Positions 16,692 through 23,841 of a DNA stretch of 64,000 nt are shown here, in pieces. Below the pieces are notes generated by a model that saw nothing but the letters and a program-made list of their open reading frames with translations, was not told the origin of the DNA and made no database searches. The translations under genes were made by a program, and so were the position numbers. The DNA is taken from NCBI RefSeq assembly GCF_009914055.1, contig NZ_CP028271.1, positions 1,922,001 through 1,986,000 of the forward strand, written 5' to 3'. Each line of letters starts with the position of its first letter. Position 1 is the stretch's first letter. This DNA comes from Mixta intestinalis. Its GTDB lineage: Bacteria > Pseudomonadota > Gammaproteobacteria > Enterobacterales > Enterobacteriaceae.

Positions 16692-17192
16692 CGTCGTTTC
16701 TCCTTTTTTGTTGGGAACACTCGGTGTAGGTTTCGGTGTGGTTGTATTTTTATTAAGCAGATTAAACCAGTATCTGGCCTGCGTTTGTCTGAGCGGCTGG
16801 TTTGGGTTAGAAGGCCGTTCATAGTAACGAATAAAAATATCCGCCAGCGTTTCAGGTGACTGTCTGCTCTGAGTGAACTGCTTAAACGTCATATTAGGAT
16901 GATAAAATTGCTGATTATTCGCGACCTCCCATTCAAGGCGTTTACACTGGCTGATTACATCCCGGTAAGCCAGCCCGTTTGATTTTGCCCAGTTAATATA
17001 TTTTGTGGCTGGCGTCCATTGCACTAATCCATAACCACCGGCCATATTCCCTACCCAATCGGATTCCCAGCGATCGGCAATAATTCCACTCTCAGACTGC
17101 ATATTGCCTAATACCGCTGCGACCGACTGGCTGGTCCACCCTCGTCCCGTCAGATAATTCCATATCTGTTGGGCTGTTTCTCTTTGCCCCAT
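16476..17192 (-). CDS. Phage tail-lysozyme-domain protein with extra C-terminal domain
   Basis: This protein has 238 residues. Residues ~5-140 match the phage tail-tip lysozyme fold (QIWNYLTGRGWTSQSVAAVLGNMQSESG..., with Glu34 the probable catalytic acid, GYGLVQWTP and later ADIFIRYYERP). A Thr/Pro-rich linker (~148-163) leads to a 71-residue C-terminal domain of unknown fold, rich in Trp and Tyr. No signal peptide is present; AGGAG lies at good spacing before ATG. It could be the main endolysin of the cassette or a toxin cargo that attacks murein. It follows the holin gene by 46 bases. An internal start may also make the C-terminal domain alone (see the entry ending at 16691). Confidence 0.75.
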   Translation of the reverse strand: MGQRETAQQIWNYLTGRGWTSQSVAAVLGNMQSESGIIADRWESDWVGNMAGGYGLVQWTPATKYINWAKSNGLAYRDVISQCKRLEWEVANNQQFYHPNMTFKQFTQSRQSPETLADIFIRYYERPSNPNQPLRQTQARYWFNLLNKNTTTPKPTPSVPNKKGETTMQCIYWRPNAKNTGQDAYYFNGVSVKYIPHPDSVSILRTIYKDNNGKAIPEYHWVNKAPWWIRLEAVCVKQ

Positions 17193-17238
17193 AGTTTCTC
17201 CTTACGTTGATGACACTCCATTCCAAATAATTTGACGA

Positions 17239-17568
17239 TCATTTTCCTCCAAAACGGTTATTGATAATGCCTGTGATAATTTTGCGAAATTGTTCAACGC
17301 CGATAAAACCGATGCCGCCACCAATAGCGATAGCAAGCGAATACGGTAAATCGAAATATTGCAGCGTGGAGGCAGCTGAGAGGGTTAACGCTCCGCAGAG
17401 CAGCCCTTCAAGCAACATTTTCCGTCGGCCTCCGCCGTTATACGCAACGCGTAGTGATGCCATCACAATGGCCAGCAGCACGGCACCAATCGGCGTTTCT
17501 CCGCGCCACCAGCTGTGAAAAATATTCAGCCATTCTGGCCAGGTATGGGGTTCGCTGTGCATATTCAT
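17239..17568 (-). CDS. Lambda-type holin
   Basis: This protein has about 109 residues with three hydrophobic segments (PIGAVLLAIVMASLRVAY, LLCGALTLSAASTLQYF and SLAIAIGGGIGFIGVEQF) and a short basic tail. AYNGGGxRRKxLLEG in the first loop is a hallmark of the lambda-like holin family (Phage_holin_3_1). Holins open the inner membrane at a set time and let cytoplasmic murein hydrolases reach the wall. Three ATGs (17571, 17568, 17562) lie close together behind AGGTGGGAG; the second has the best spacing, and closely spaced starts recall the dual-start holin/antiholin control of lambda S. It is the first gene after the tandem terminators. Confidence 0.85.
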   Translation of the reverse strand: MNMHSEPHTWPEWLNIFHSWWRGETPIGAVLLAIVMASLRVAYNGGGRRKMLLEGLLCGALTLSAASTLQYFDLPYSLAIAIGGGIGFIGVEQFRKIITGIINNRFGGK

Positions 17569-17618
17569 CATCTCCCACCTTGCAGGTGGCTGTGCAGTTA
17601 AAGGAGCGCGCCGGGCGC

Positions 17619-17645
17619 AAAAAAAAAGCCCACCGAAGTGAGCCT
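17619..17645 (-). terminator. Late terminator 2 before holin
   Basis: A stem of AGGCTCAC and GTGGGCTT with a TTCG tetraloop (read on the minus strand) is followed by nine T. It is the second of two tandem terminators between Q and holin. Confidence 0.8.
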
Positions 17646-17660
17646 GTTGCTGTAGACAAG

Positions 17661-17690
17661 AAAAGAAAAAGCCCCAGCGATGTGGGGCTT
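17661..17690 (-). terminator. Late terminator 1 after Q
   Basis: AAGCCCCA and TGGGGCTT form a perfect 8-bp stem, followed on the minus strand by TTTTTCTTTT. It lies 23 bases after the Q stop and blocks the lysis genes unless antitermination occurs. Confidence 0.85.
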
Positions 17691-17712
17691 ATGTTGAAGT
17701 CAGAATTTCAAC

Positions 17713-18144
17713 TCATACCAGCGTAGCGTAGTTTTTGCGGCCCGCACTACTACTTTTTTCAACTTTTTTTTCGACCTCTGAATCCATTTGCAAAGGTACA
17801 TCCAGCATGCATAAACAGCCTTCAATAAAGCCTTCAGCCGTTTCAATACGTCGCCTGACTTCACGTTCAGAAATTTTAGCGCGACGGCCAATTTCACGTT
17901 TTGATAAACCGTAGACGTAATACAACATCACCGCAGCCAGTTCATCCGCCCGGCGGATCTGTTGCAGTCGGCTAACACAGCCATCGATAATCAGACCATC
18001 ATCATCACAACATGAAGGGCGCGTTGATGACGCCACAGAGACGATGCCTTTAAACCCGGCGGCAACGGGTGACCACCCTACTCCACTATTGTCACGGGCA
18101 GCCCAACCACCCCATCGTTCCAAAACCTGTTGAATATCCCGCAT
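17713..18144 (-). CDS. Phage Q-type late antiterminator
   Basis: This 143-residue protein resembles the antiterminator Q family of lambdoid prophages in enterobacteria: MRDIQQVLERWGGWAARDNSGVGWSPVAAGFKG at the N-terminus (only partly quoted families use it), CCDDDGLIIDGC, and a helix-turn-helix-like segment VYGLSKREIGRRAKISEREVRR. Q loads on RNA polymerase at the late promoter and lets it ignore terminators. Two strong terminators follow directly, matching that role. It is transcribed away from the facing repressor gene, with an operator-like palindrome about 110 bases upstream of its start. Confidence 0.82.
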   Translation of the reverse strand: MRDIQQVLERWGGWAARDNSGVGWSPVAAGFKGIVSVASSTRPSCCDDDGLIIDGCVSRLQQIRRADELAAVMLYYVYGLSKREIGRRAKISEREVRRRIETAEGFIEGCLCMLDVPLQMDSEVEKKVEKSSSAGRKNYATLV

Positions 18145-18251
18145 AGTCCTGCCTCTAAATTTGCTACTGAAATTTTAGAGAACCGCGCCTTCCTTTTCGT
18201 GGTTGTGAGCCCGCAGTTCCAGTTCGCGTGCTGCATGTTTTTACATGCAAA

Positions 18252-18264
18252 AAGTTATTAACTT
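18252..18264. promoter_or_regulatory. Operator-like palindrome upstream of Q
   Basis: AAGTTATTAACTT is a perfect AAGTT-N3-AACTT palindrome, 108 bases before the Q start. The same element recurs before the repressor gene, so both are candidate sites for the S24-type repressor. Confidence 0.5.
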
Positions 18265-18483
18265 GCTATGCCAACTGCTTTTCTGACCCTTCTTTTCGTC
18301 AACGGTCCGTGTAACGTTGTTCATTATGGGGTTAGTGCAGCAGGCTAAAGCGGCGTTGTTCAGTGAATTCAGCGAGTTAAAACACAGTTCGCCTTTATGT
18401 TGTGGTGGGCAAGCGCTGCTCAGTGCCTTGTGTTATATCCTCAGGCAAACAAGCGCCGTACCTTTCACTGAATGAGTCCTTAA

Positions 18484-18496
18484 AAGTTAACAACTT
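18484..18496. promoter_or_regulatory. Operator-like palindrome upstream of repressor
   Basis: AAGTTAACAACTT, the second AAGTT-N3-AACTT palindrome, 83 bases before the repressor ATG, would suit autoregulation. Confidence 0.5.
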
Positions 18497-18556
18497 TACC
18501 TGTAATTACCTCACAGCTATTATGGTTTGTCAAATACAACCTTATCTGTAATTATC
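18496..18556 (+). repeat. Direct repeat TTAYCTGTAATTAYC, two copies
   Basis: TTACCTGTAATTACC (18496-18510) and TTATCTGTAATTATC (18542-18556) differ at two positions and start 46 bases apart, between the palindrome and the repressor start. They may be binding sites for a second regulator or part of the promoter. Confidence 0.5.
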
Positions 18557-18579
18557 GATACCAGAAAAGGAGTCAAGCC

Positions 18580-19209
18580 ATGAATCTCGCCAGCAGAGCC
18601 AGGAAACGCAGAACTGAATTGAACTTAACTCAGGCAGAAGTTGCCAAACGTGCAGGTATTAGCCAGCAATCCGTTGAGGCTATAGAGAACGGAAAGACAC
18701 TTAAACCACGCAGCATTCTGACTTTGGCTACCGCGCTTGAATGCGATGCCAGATGGCTGCTGCTTGGAGGGGATGTCGCGACTGATTATAATTATGGAGC
18801 CCGCCGAGTGCCTGTTTTGAGTTATGTACAAGCCGGAGCATTTACCGATGCCGAGCCGCTGCCCGATGCCAGTGAATTCGAATATGTGCTGACCACCGCT
18901 GAGATGTCAGAACACTCCTTTGCGCTACGCATTCGCGGTGATTCTATGGAGCCGGAATTCAGGGAAGGCGACATCGTTATCATTGATGCTGAAATCTACC
19001 CAACGCCGGGGGAGTTCGTGGTGGCGCGTAACGGCTGCCATGAGGCGACCTTTAAAAAATATCGTCCTGTTGGTCAGGGCCCGAAAGGCGAAGAAGACTT
19101 CGAACTGGTCCCTTTAAACAGCGATTATCCCGTCTGTCGCTCCTGGGAAAAGCCCGTAAGCATCATCGGCACTATGGTTGAACACCGTATTTATCGCAGA
19201 AAGCGCTAG
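18580..19209 (+). CDS. CI-like phage repressor with LexA/S24 self-cleavage domain
   Basis: This protein has 209 residues. Residues ~1-60 form an HTH-Xre domain (LTQAEVAKRAGISQQSVEAIENG). Residues ~75-205 form a LexA-like peptidase domain: cleavage site Ala85-Gly86 (YVQAGAF), catalytic Ser122 in RGDSMEPEF and a Lys at ~159-160 (ATFKKY). Activated RecA should therefore trigger self-cleavage, linking the facing Q and lysis genes to DNA damage. A ribosome site AAAGGAG precedes ATG. In intact lambdoid phages this gene sits with cro and replication genes; here it directly faces Q, so control has been reduced to repressor and antiterminator. Confidence 0.9.
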   Translation: MNLASRARKRRTELNLTQAEVAKRAGISQQSVEAIENGKTLKPRSILTLATALECDARWLLLGGDVATDYNYGARRVPVLSYVQAGAFTDAEPLPDASEFEYVLTTAEMSEHSFALRIRGDSMEPEFREGDIVIIDAEIYPTPGEFVVARNGCHEATFKKYRPVGQGPKGEEDFELVPLNSDYPVCRSWEKPVSIIGTMVEHRIYRRKR

Positions 19210-19226
19210 CTCAGGCGGTAAGGATA

Positions 19227-19249
19227 AGAGGGCAAATGCCCTCTTTTTT
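19227..19249 (+). terminator. Terminator of the repressor gene
   Basis: AGAGGGC and GCCCTCT form a 7-bp stem with an AAAT loop, followed by a run of T. It lies 17 bases after the repressor stop. Confidence 0.85.
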
Positions 19250-19323
19250 ATTGGCGATAAATACCATTTTACAGGTTAAAAAAACCGTTGCTCACCATTA
19301 TACCAGTGAAGCAAGATACAATT

Positions 19324-19616
19324 TTATTGGTAAAAGAAACCAAATCCCAACAGTAAAACACAATTGCCCATAAACGTTATCGGGCAAACAACGCCTGTAT
19401 ACCGCTCCGCTATGATGTAAAAGATAGCCGCCCCGTCAGGAACTGAGATTTTTGCTGTATCCCAATATGGTTTACCATAGAGCACAGCGTTATTGATGCC
19501 CTGCTGTTTTGCTGCGCTTCCCGGAACCAGACAAGCCATACTTTATCAACAGCTCCGGGAAGAATGGCGCACAGGCATGCAGCGCGGAACAACCAAAACG
19601 CAAATTCTATAATCAT
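19324..19616 (-). pseudogene. Possible frameshifted small membrane-protein gene
   Basis: Two overlapping minus-strand frames look like halves of one small protein. The first (from 19616) opens with a membrane-like MIIEFAFWLFRAACLCAILPGA. The second (to 19324) reads through VLYGKPYWDTAKISVPDG, a hydrophobic FYIIAERYTGVVCPITF and LLLGFGFFYQ. A frameshift near 19505-19540 would join them. The family was not recognised. The remainder of the 19250-19662 gap shows no feature. The call is tentative; the frames could be chance. Confidence 0.25.
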
Positions 19617-19662
19617 CTGTAAAATAGCGTGTTATGCAGACAATAAAAGGCAGTTAAAAACC

Positions 19663-21090
19663 GTGGCCGACAAGCAAAATCAACCAACTTTCCTTTTTCA
19701 TGATTATGAAACCTTCGGCAAAAGTCCGGCGCTCGATCGCCCGGCGCAGTTTGCCGGCATTCGTACCGATATGGATTTTAATATCATCGGCGAACCGGAG
19801 GTGTTTTACTGTCAGCCTGCGGATGATTATCTGCCACAGCCGGAAGCGGTCATGATTACCGGAATTACGCCACAACAGGCACGGACGCGCGGCGTGAATG
19901 AAGCGGAATTTGCTCGCCGCATTCATGCCCTGTTTACCGTCGAAAACACCTGCGTGGTGGGCTACAACAATGTGCGCTTCGACGATGAAGTAACGCGTAA
20001 TATTTTTTACCGTAATTTCTTCGATCCTTACGCCTGGAGCTGGCAAAACGGCAATTCACGCTGGGATCTGCTGGATGTAATGCGCGCCTGTTACGCGCTA
20101 CGCCCTGACGGTATTCACTGGCCGGAAAATGATGACGGGCTGCCCAGCTTTAAGTTGGAGCATTTGACTAAGGCGAACGGTGTCGAACACAGTCACGCAC
20201 ACGATGCGATGTCAGACGTTTATGCCACGATCGCTATGGCGAAGCTGGTGAAAACTAAACAGCCGAAGCTGTTTGATTTCCTCTTCCGGCATCGCAGCAA
20301 GCAGAAGATCAATACGCTGATCGACATCCCGCAAATGAAGCCGCTGGTGCACATTTCCGGTATGTTCGGCGCACTGCGCGGTAATACCAGCTGGATCGCG
20401 CCACTCGCCTGGCATCCGGAAAACCGCAATGCGCTGATCGTCTGCGACCTCGCTGGAGATATGGCGCCGTTGCTGGAGCTGGATGCCAACGCGCTGCGTG
20501 AAAGGCTTTATACGCCGCACCAGCAGTTAGGCAGCGCGTCAGCCGTACCGATTAAACTGGTACACAGCAATAAGTGCCCGGTGCTGGCACCCGCCAGTAC
20601 GCTGCGTCCGGAAGATGCGGAGCGTCTGGGAATCGATCGACAGCGCTGTCTGGATAACCTTAAATTGCTGCGTCAACACCCGGAAGTTCGCGAGAAAGTC
20701 GTCGCAATTTATGCTGAGGCCGAGCCCTTTACCCCTTCCGAAGATGTTGATGCCCAGCTCTATAACGGTTTTTTCAGCGATGCCGACAAAACCGCGATGG
20801 GCATTATCCAGCAGTCGGCACCTGCGAACCTGCCCGCGCTTGATTTAACCTTTAACGATGAACGCATTGAAAAACTGCTGTTCCGTTACCGCGCCCGCAA
20901 CTTCCCCGGCACGCTGGATGACAGCGAGCAACAGCGCTGGTTACAGCATCGACGCGAGGTGCTGAACGGTGAGCGTATCGAAGCATTTCTGCTGGAGCTG
21001 GAGTCGCTGGCAAATCTGCATGAGGGCGATAACGATAAAATGGCGCAGCTGAAGGCGCTGTACGAGTACGCGCGCGAATTAGTCTCGTAA
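19663..21090 (+). CDS. sbcB: Exodeoxyribonuclease I
   Basis: A 3'-5' single-strand DNA exonuclease that acts in recombination and mismatch repair. The GTG at 19663 gives 475 residues, exactly the E. coli length, and begins VADKQNQPTFLFHDYETFG. The DEDDh exonuclease residues are visible: FHDYETFG (first Asp/Glu), LGYNNVRFDDE-type GYNNVRFDDEVTRNIFYRNFFDP, and HDAMSDVYAT with the catalytic His/Asp. An ATG at 19564 would add 33 residues with no counterpart. The ribosome site (AAAAGG, about 12 bases upstream) is weak, and GTG suggests low expression. The gene is next to dacD in E. coli; here the oxidoreductase and the lysis island lie between. Confidence 0.95.
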   Translation: MADKQNQPTFLFHDYETFGKSPALDRPAQFAGIRTDMDFNIIGEPEVFYCQPADDYLPQPEAVMITGITPQQARTRGVNEAEFARRIHALFTVENTCVVGYNNVRFDDEVTRNIFYRNFFDPYAWSWQNGNSRWDLLDVMRACYALRPDGIHWPENDDGLPSFKLEHLTKANGVEHSHAHDAMSDVYATIAMAKLVKTKQPKLFDFLFRHRSKQKINTLIDIPQMKPLVHISGMFGALRGNTSWIAPLAWHPENRNALIVCDLAGDMAPLLELDANALRERLYTPHQQLGSASAVPIKLVHSNKCPVLAPASTLRPEDAERLGIDRQRCLDNLKLLRQHPEVREKVVAIYAEAEPFTPSEDVDAQLYNGFFSDADKTAMGIIQQSAPANLPALDLTFNDERIEKLLFRYRARNFPGTLDDSEQQRWLQHRREVLNGERIEAFLLELESLANLHEGDNDKMAQLKALYEYARELVS

Positions 21091-21107
21091 CCCTGTTTTA
21101 TGACCAT

Positions 21108-21135
21108 AAAAAGCCGTCTCTGAGGACGGCTTTTT
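21108..21135. terminator. Bidirectional terminator between sbcB and yfaZ
   Basis: AAAAAGCCGTC and GACGGCTTTTT form an 11-bp stem with A- and T-runs on either side, serving both convergent genes. Confidence 0.9.
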
Positions 21136-21152
21136 ATGCTGCACAAAACCAA

Positions 21153-21698
21153 TCAGAAACGCAGCGAGGCACCAATGTAAGGGCCATCTGCCAGCACGTT
21201 ATCTTTACGGTTGCCTTTATTATTCAGTTCGGCATATTTATAGCCAACGCGCACGTTCAACAGCGAAATCGGCGTAAAGCTAACGCCGCCAGACGCTTCC
21301 TGGTAGCTGTCGAGGTGATCGGTAAAGGCTTCCGGCGAATAGTAATATTCACCGTAGAGGCCCAGCATGTTGGTTACCGGAATGCTGACGCCTGCGCCAA
21401 CCGCGGCGGCAAAACCATCCTTACCATCCTGCGGATCGATCCACATCGCTTTGATGCCCGGGCTGAGGAAAACGGAACCGATTTCCACGTTATAACCCAG
21501 ACGCAAGCCGCTAACGTCACCGTCATGATCGCTGCGCATCCAGTTACCGGACAGACTCAGGCCCGGCGTAGTCGTGCCCAGCCCAACGTTCAGGTTGGTG
21601 TAATGCTCACCCACATCAACGCTACCTTCAATCGCCTGCGCTGAACCCGCCGCCAGCATCAGGGCCAGACCGCTACCTACCACTACTTTTTTAAACAT
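21153..21698 (-). CDS. yfaZ: YfaZ-family outer-membrane protein
   Basis: This protein has 181 residues from the ATG at 21698 (MFKKVVVGSGLALMLAAGSAQA, a clear signal peptide cleaved before IEGSV), with GGAG at good spacing. Longer in-frame starts to 22022 add non-family sequence. The mature part is a run of amphipathic beta strands ending in the outer-membrane signature Phe (ASLRF), as in small beta-barrels of the YfaZ family. The precise function is unknown; a porin-like or lipid-related role is only a guess. E. coli has yfaZ elsewhere, so the location is lineage-specific. Confidence 0.82.
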   Translation of the reverse strand: MFKKVVVGSGLALMLAAGSAQAIEGSVDVGEHYTNLNVGLGTTTPGLSLSGNWMRSDHDGDVSGLRLGYNVEIGSVFLSPGIKAMWIDPQDGKDGFAAAVGAGVSIPVTNMLGLYGEYYYSPEAFTDHLDSYQEASGGVSFTPISLLNVRVGYKYAELNNKGNRKDNVLADGPYIGASLRF

Positions 21699-21870
21699 TG
21701 CCAACTCCATTGTTTCAGGCACGAATTGCTGGCGAAGGGTAGCGGAGCTGGCGGGCGGATACAAGAGGACCAGGCTGATAACATTAAAACCTGGAGTGAA
21801 CAATGTTGTAGCACGCAGAAAAAGAGCCATCGTATCGCACAAAACAGCGCTGTTATCGGATGAGCAGACG

Positions 21871-21898
21871 TAAAAAAGGCCGGACGCTTGTCCGGCCT
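21871..21898 (-). terminator. Terminator of plaP
   Basis: AGGCCGGAC and GTCCGGCCT form a perfect 9-bp stem with loop GCTT; on the minus strand a TTTTTTA tract follows, 50 bases after the plaP stop. Confidence 0.9.
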
Positions 21899-21948
21899 GA
21901 TGTAATTGTTCAGGCAAGGCCAGAGAACAGCCTGGCCTCAGGCATGAA

Positions 21949-23313
21949 TCAGAGCGACTCTTCGCTGTACTGCGGCACCGGATTACGGAAGCTACGCGTG
22001 ACGAAAGCCAGGTAGATAACACCTACTGCCGCCCAGATCAGCCCCAGGATCATTGAGCTCTCTTCGAGGTTGATCCAGAGTGCACCTACCGTCAGCGCAC
22101 CACACATTGGCAGCAGCAGATAGTTGATGTTGTCCATCACCGTTTTGCAGCGCTTCTCGCGAATCCAGAACTGCGCGATAACTGACAGGTTAACGAAGGT
22201 GAAAGCCACCAGCGCACCGAAGTTCACCAGTGCGGTCGCCGTGACCAGATCAAAACGGATCGCCAGCAGCGCAATCGCACCAACCAGTACCACGTTAAGC
22301 GCCGGAGTACGCCATTTCGGATGCACATAGCCGAAGAAACGCTCCGGGAAGACGCCGTCGCGCCCCATTACGTACATCAGACGGCTTACGCCCGCATGGG
22401 CGGCCATACCTGAAGCCAGTACCGTTACGCAGGAGAAAATCAGGATGCCGAACTGGAAGGTTTTACCCGCCACGTAGAGCATGATTTCCGGCTGCGACGC
22501 GTCCGGATCTTTAAAACGCGAAATATCCGGGAAATAGAGCTGCAGGAAGTAAGAGACCGCGATAAAGATAACGCCGCCAACCAGTGCCGTCAGGAAGATC
22601 GCTTTCGGGATCACGCGCTCGGCATCCTTCGTCTCTTCAGAGAGTGAACTGATGCCGTCAAAACCGAGAAACGAGAAGCAGAGAATCGTCGCACCGGTAA
22701 TCATCGGCACCACGTGCGCATCCTCCGACCAGAACGGACGGCTGCTAACCAGCGTACCGGCACCTTCGCCGTGCGCCACGCCATAAATCACCATGCAGAC
22801 CAGGGCAATAATCACTGCCACCTGCATAACGACAATAACGCTGTTAAAGTTTGCCACGGTTTTAATACCGCGCAGATTGGTCAGCGTCATAAAGCCAACC
22901 AACAGCACTACAAAGATCCAGGACGGAATGCCCGGCAGCAGTGCTTCAAAATAGATTTTCGCCAGCAAGATATTGATCATCGGCATAAACAGATAATCAA
23001 GCAGCGATGACCAGCCAACCATAAAGCCGACGTGCGGACTGATGGTCTTTTGCGCATACGTGTAGGCGGAACCCGCCGATGGGAAGCGGTTTACCAGTTT
23101 ACCGTAGCTCAGCGCAGTAAAAAGAATAGCAATCAGCGCGAAGGCATAAGCCGTAGCGACGTGACCGCCGGTTAACCCGGAAACAATACCAAAAGTATCA
23201 AACAGCGTCATGGGCTGGATATAGGCCAGGCCAATCATGACAACCGGCATCAGCGTCAGCGTTTTTTTCAGATGTGTACGCGGCTGCGAGGTGTGGTGGA
23301 CATCATGCGACAT
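21949..23313 (-). CDS. plaP: Putrescine importer PlaP (YeeF)
   Basis: This 454-residue amino acid/polyamine (APC) transporter has about twelve membrane segments. It follows E. coli PlaP closely (LKKTLTLMPVVMIGLAYIQPMTLFDTFG, GFDGISSLSEETKDAERVIPKAI, HPKWRTPALNVVLVG; length 452 in E. coli). It imports putrescine across the inner membrane. Here it lies beside puuA-puuDRB, in the role played by puuP next to the E. coli puu genes, so import and degradation are linked. The start is preceded by GGGGGA and overlaps the end of an upstream leader frame (see 23303-23491). Confidence 0.94.
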   Translation of the reverse strand: MSHDVHHTSQPRTHLKKTLTLMPVVMIGLAYIQPMTLFDTFGIVSGLTGGHVATAYAFALIAILFTALSYGKLVNRFPSAGSAYTYAQKTISPHVGFMVGWSSLLDYLFMPMINILLAKIYFEALLPGIPSWIFVVLLVGFMTLTNLRGIKTVANFNSVIVVMQVAVIIALVCMVIYGVAHGEGAGTLVSSRPFWSEDAHVVPMITGATILCFSFLGFDGISSLSEETKDAERVIPKAIFLTALVGGVIFIAVSYFLQLYFPDISRFKDPDASQPEIMLYVAGKTFQFGILIFSCVTVLASGMAAHAGVSRLMYVMGRDGVFPERFFGYVHPKWRTPALNVVLVGAIALLAIRFDLVTATALVNFGALVAFTFVNLSVIAQFWIREKRCKTVMDNINYLLLPMCGALTVGALWINLEESSMILGLIWAAVGVIYLAFVTRSFRNPVPQYSEESL

Positions 23314-23491
23314 GGTTGAGTCCCCCCATAGCGGCGGCCTGATTAGGGCGGACCACAGGGAAACTTCGCGTTATGCGAGAGAGGTTCTTCAGAGGCGTGA
23401 GAGAGGTGGCTGAATGAATGCCGCCTGCACCATAGTCATCACGGAGACGAATACCAGCGCATGCTGGTGAGAAGTTAACGAGTTGCCCCAT
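23303..23491 (-). other. Candidate 62-codon leader frame overlapping the plaP start
   Basis: The ATG at 23491 has GAGGA seven to eight bases upstream, and the frame ends in TGA at 23305-23303, eleven bases inside plaP. The peptide (MGQLVNFSPACAGIRL...) resembles no known protein. The layout suggests translational coupling or polyamine-responsive control; plaP of E. coli is remembered to have a long 5' leader that affects expression, which should be verified. The frame could also be chance. Confidence 0.35.
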
Positions 23492-23587
23492 CTTTGTATC
23501 CTCAAAACCACACGATATACGTGTTTTGTGTAAGTATCTATCCGGCACGTAGGCCGGCCTCTTTGACAAATTAACCTGGTTAAATGC

Positions 23588-23619
23588 AAAAAAATAACCG
23601 ACGCCTCAAGCGCCGGTTA
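23588..23619 (-). terminator. Terminator of puuA
   Basis: TAACCGGCGC and a matching GCGTCGGTTA half form a stem with one mismatch; on the minus strand a run of seven T follows. The 23620-23841 stretch beyond it shows no other feature. Confidence 0.75.
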
Positions 23620-23841
23620 TATCCTATTTTGCAGGGGGCGTATTTTGCACCCACTGAAGCCAGATGACAAGATCTTGAGACCTTCAGTAACAATTTCTTT
23701 TTCGGCAATCAGAAAAAGCAAGAAAAGCAGGCTATTACGCGCGCATCGCGGGCAATTAAATACCGCCTTTTAATACCCTTCTCGCTGGTTTGAGCTTCCA
23801 TCCCAATCCCGCCATTATTCAGGCGTTCATAGCTGCCCGCC

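Larger units (their letters stand above)
18145..18579. promoter_or_regulatory. Divergent control region between Q and repressor
   Basis: This 435-base non-coding region between two divergent genes holds the paired palindromes AAGTT-N3-AACTT (18252-18264 and 18484-18496), a perfect 7-bp inverted repeat TGCATGT/ACATGCA with a TTTT loop (18232-18249), and two 15-base repeats TTAYCTGTAATTAYC (18496-18510 and 18542-18556). It probably contains the repressor promoter and the early promoter for Q. No early phage genes (cro, N, replication) occur. Confidence 0.6.
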
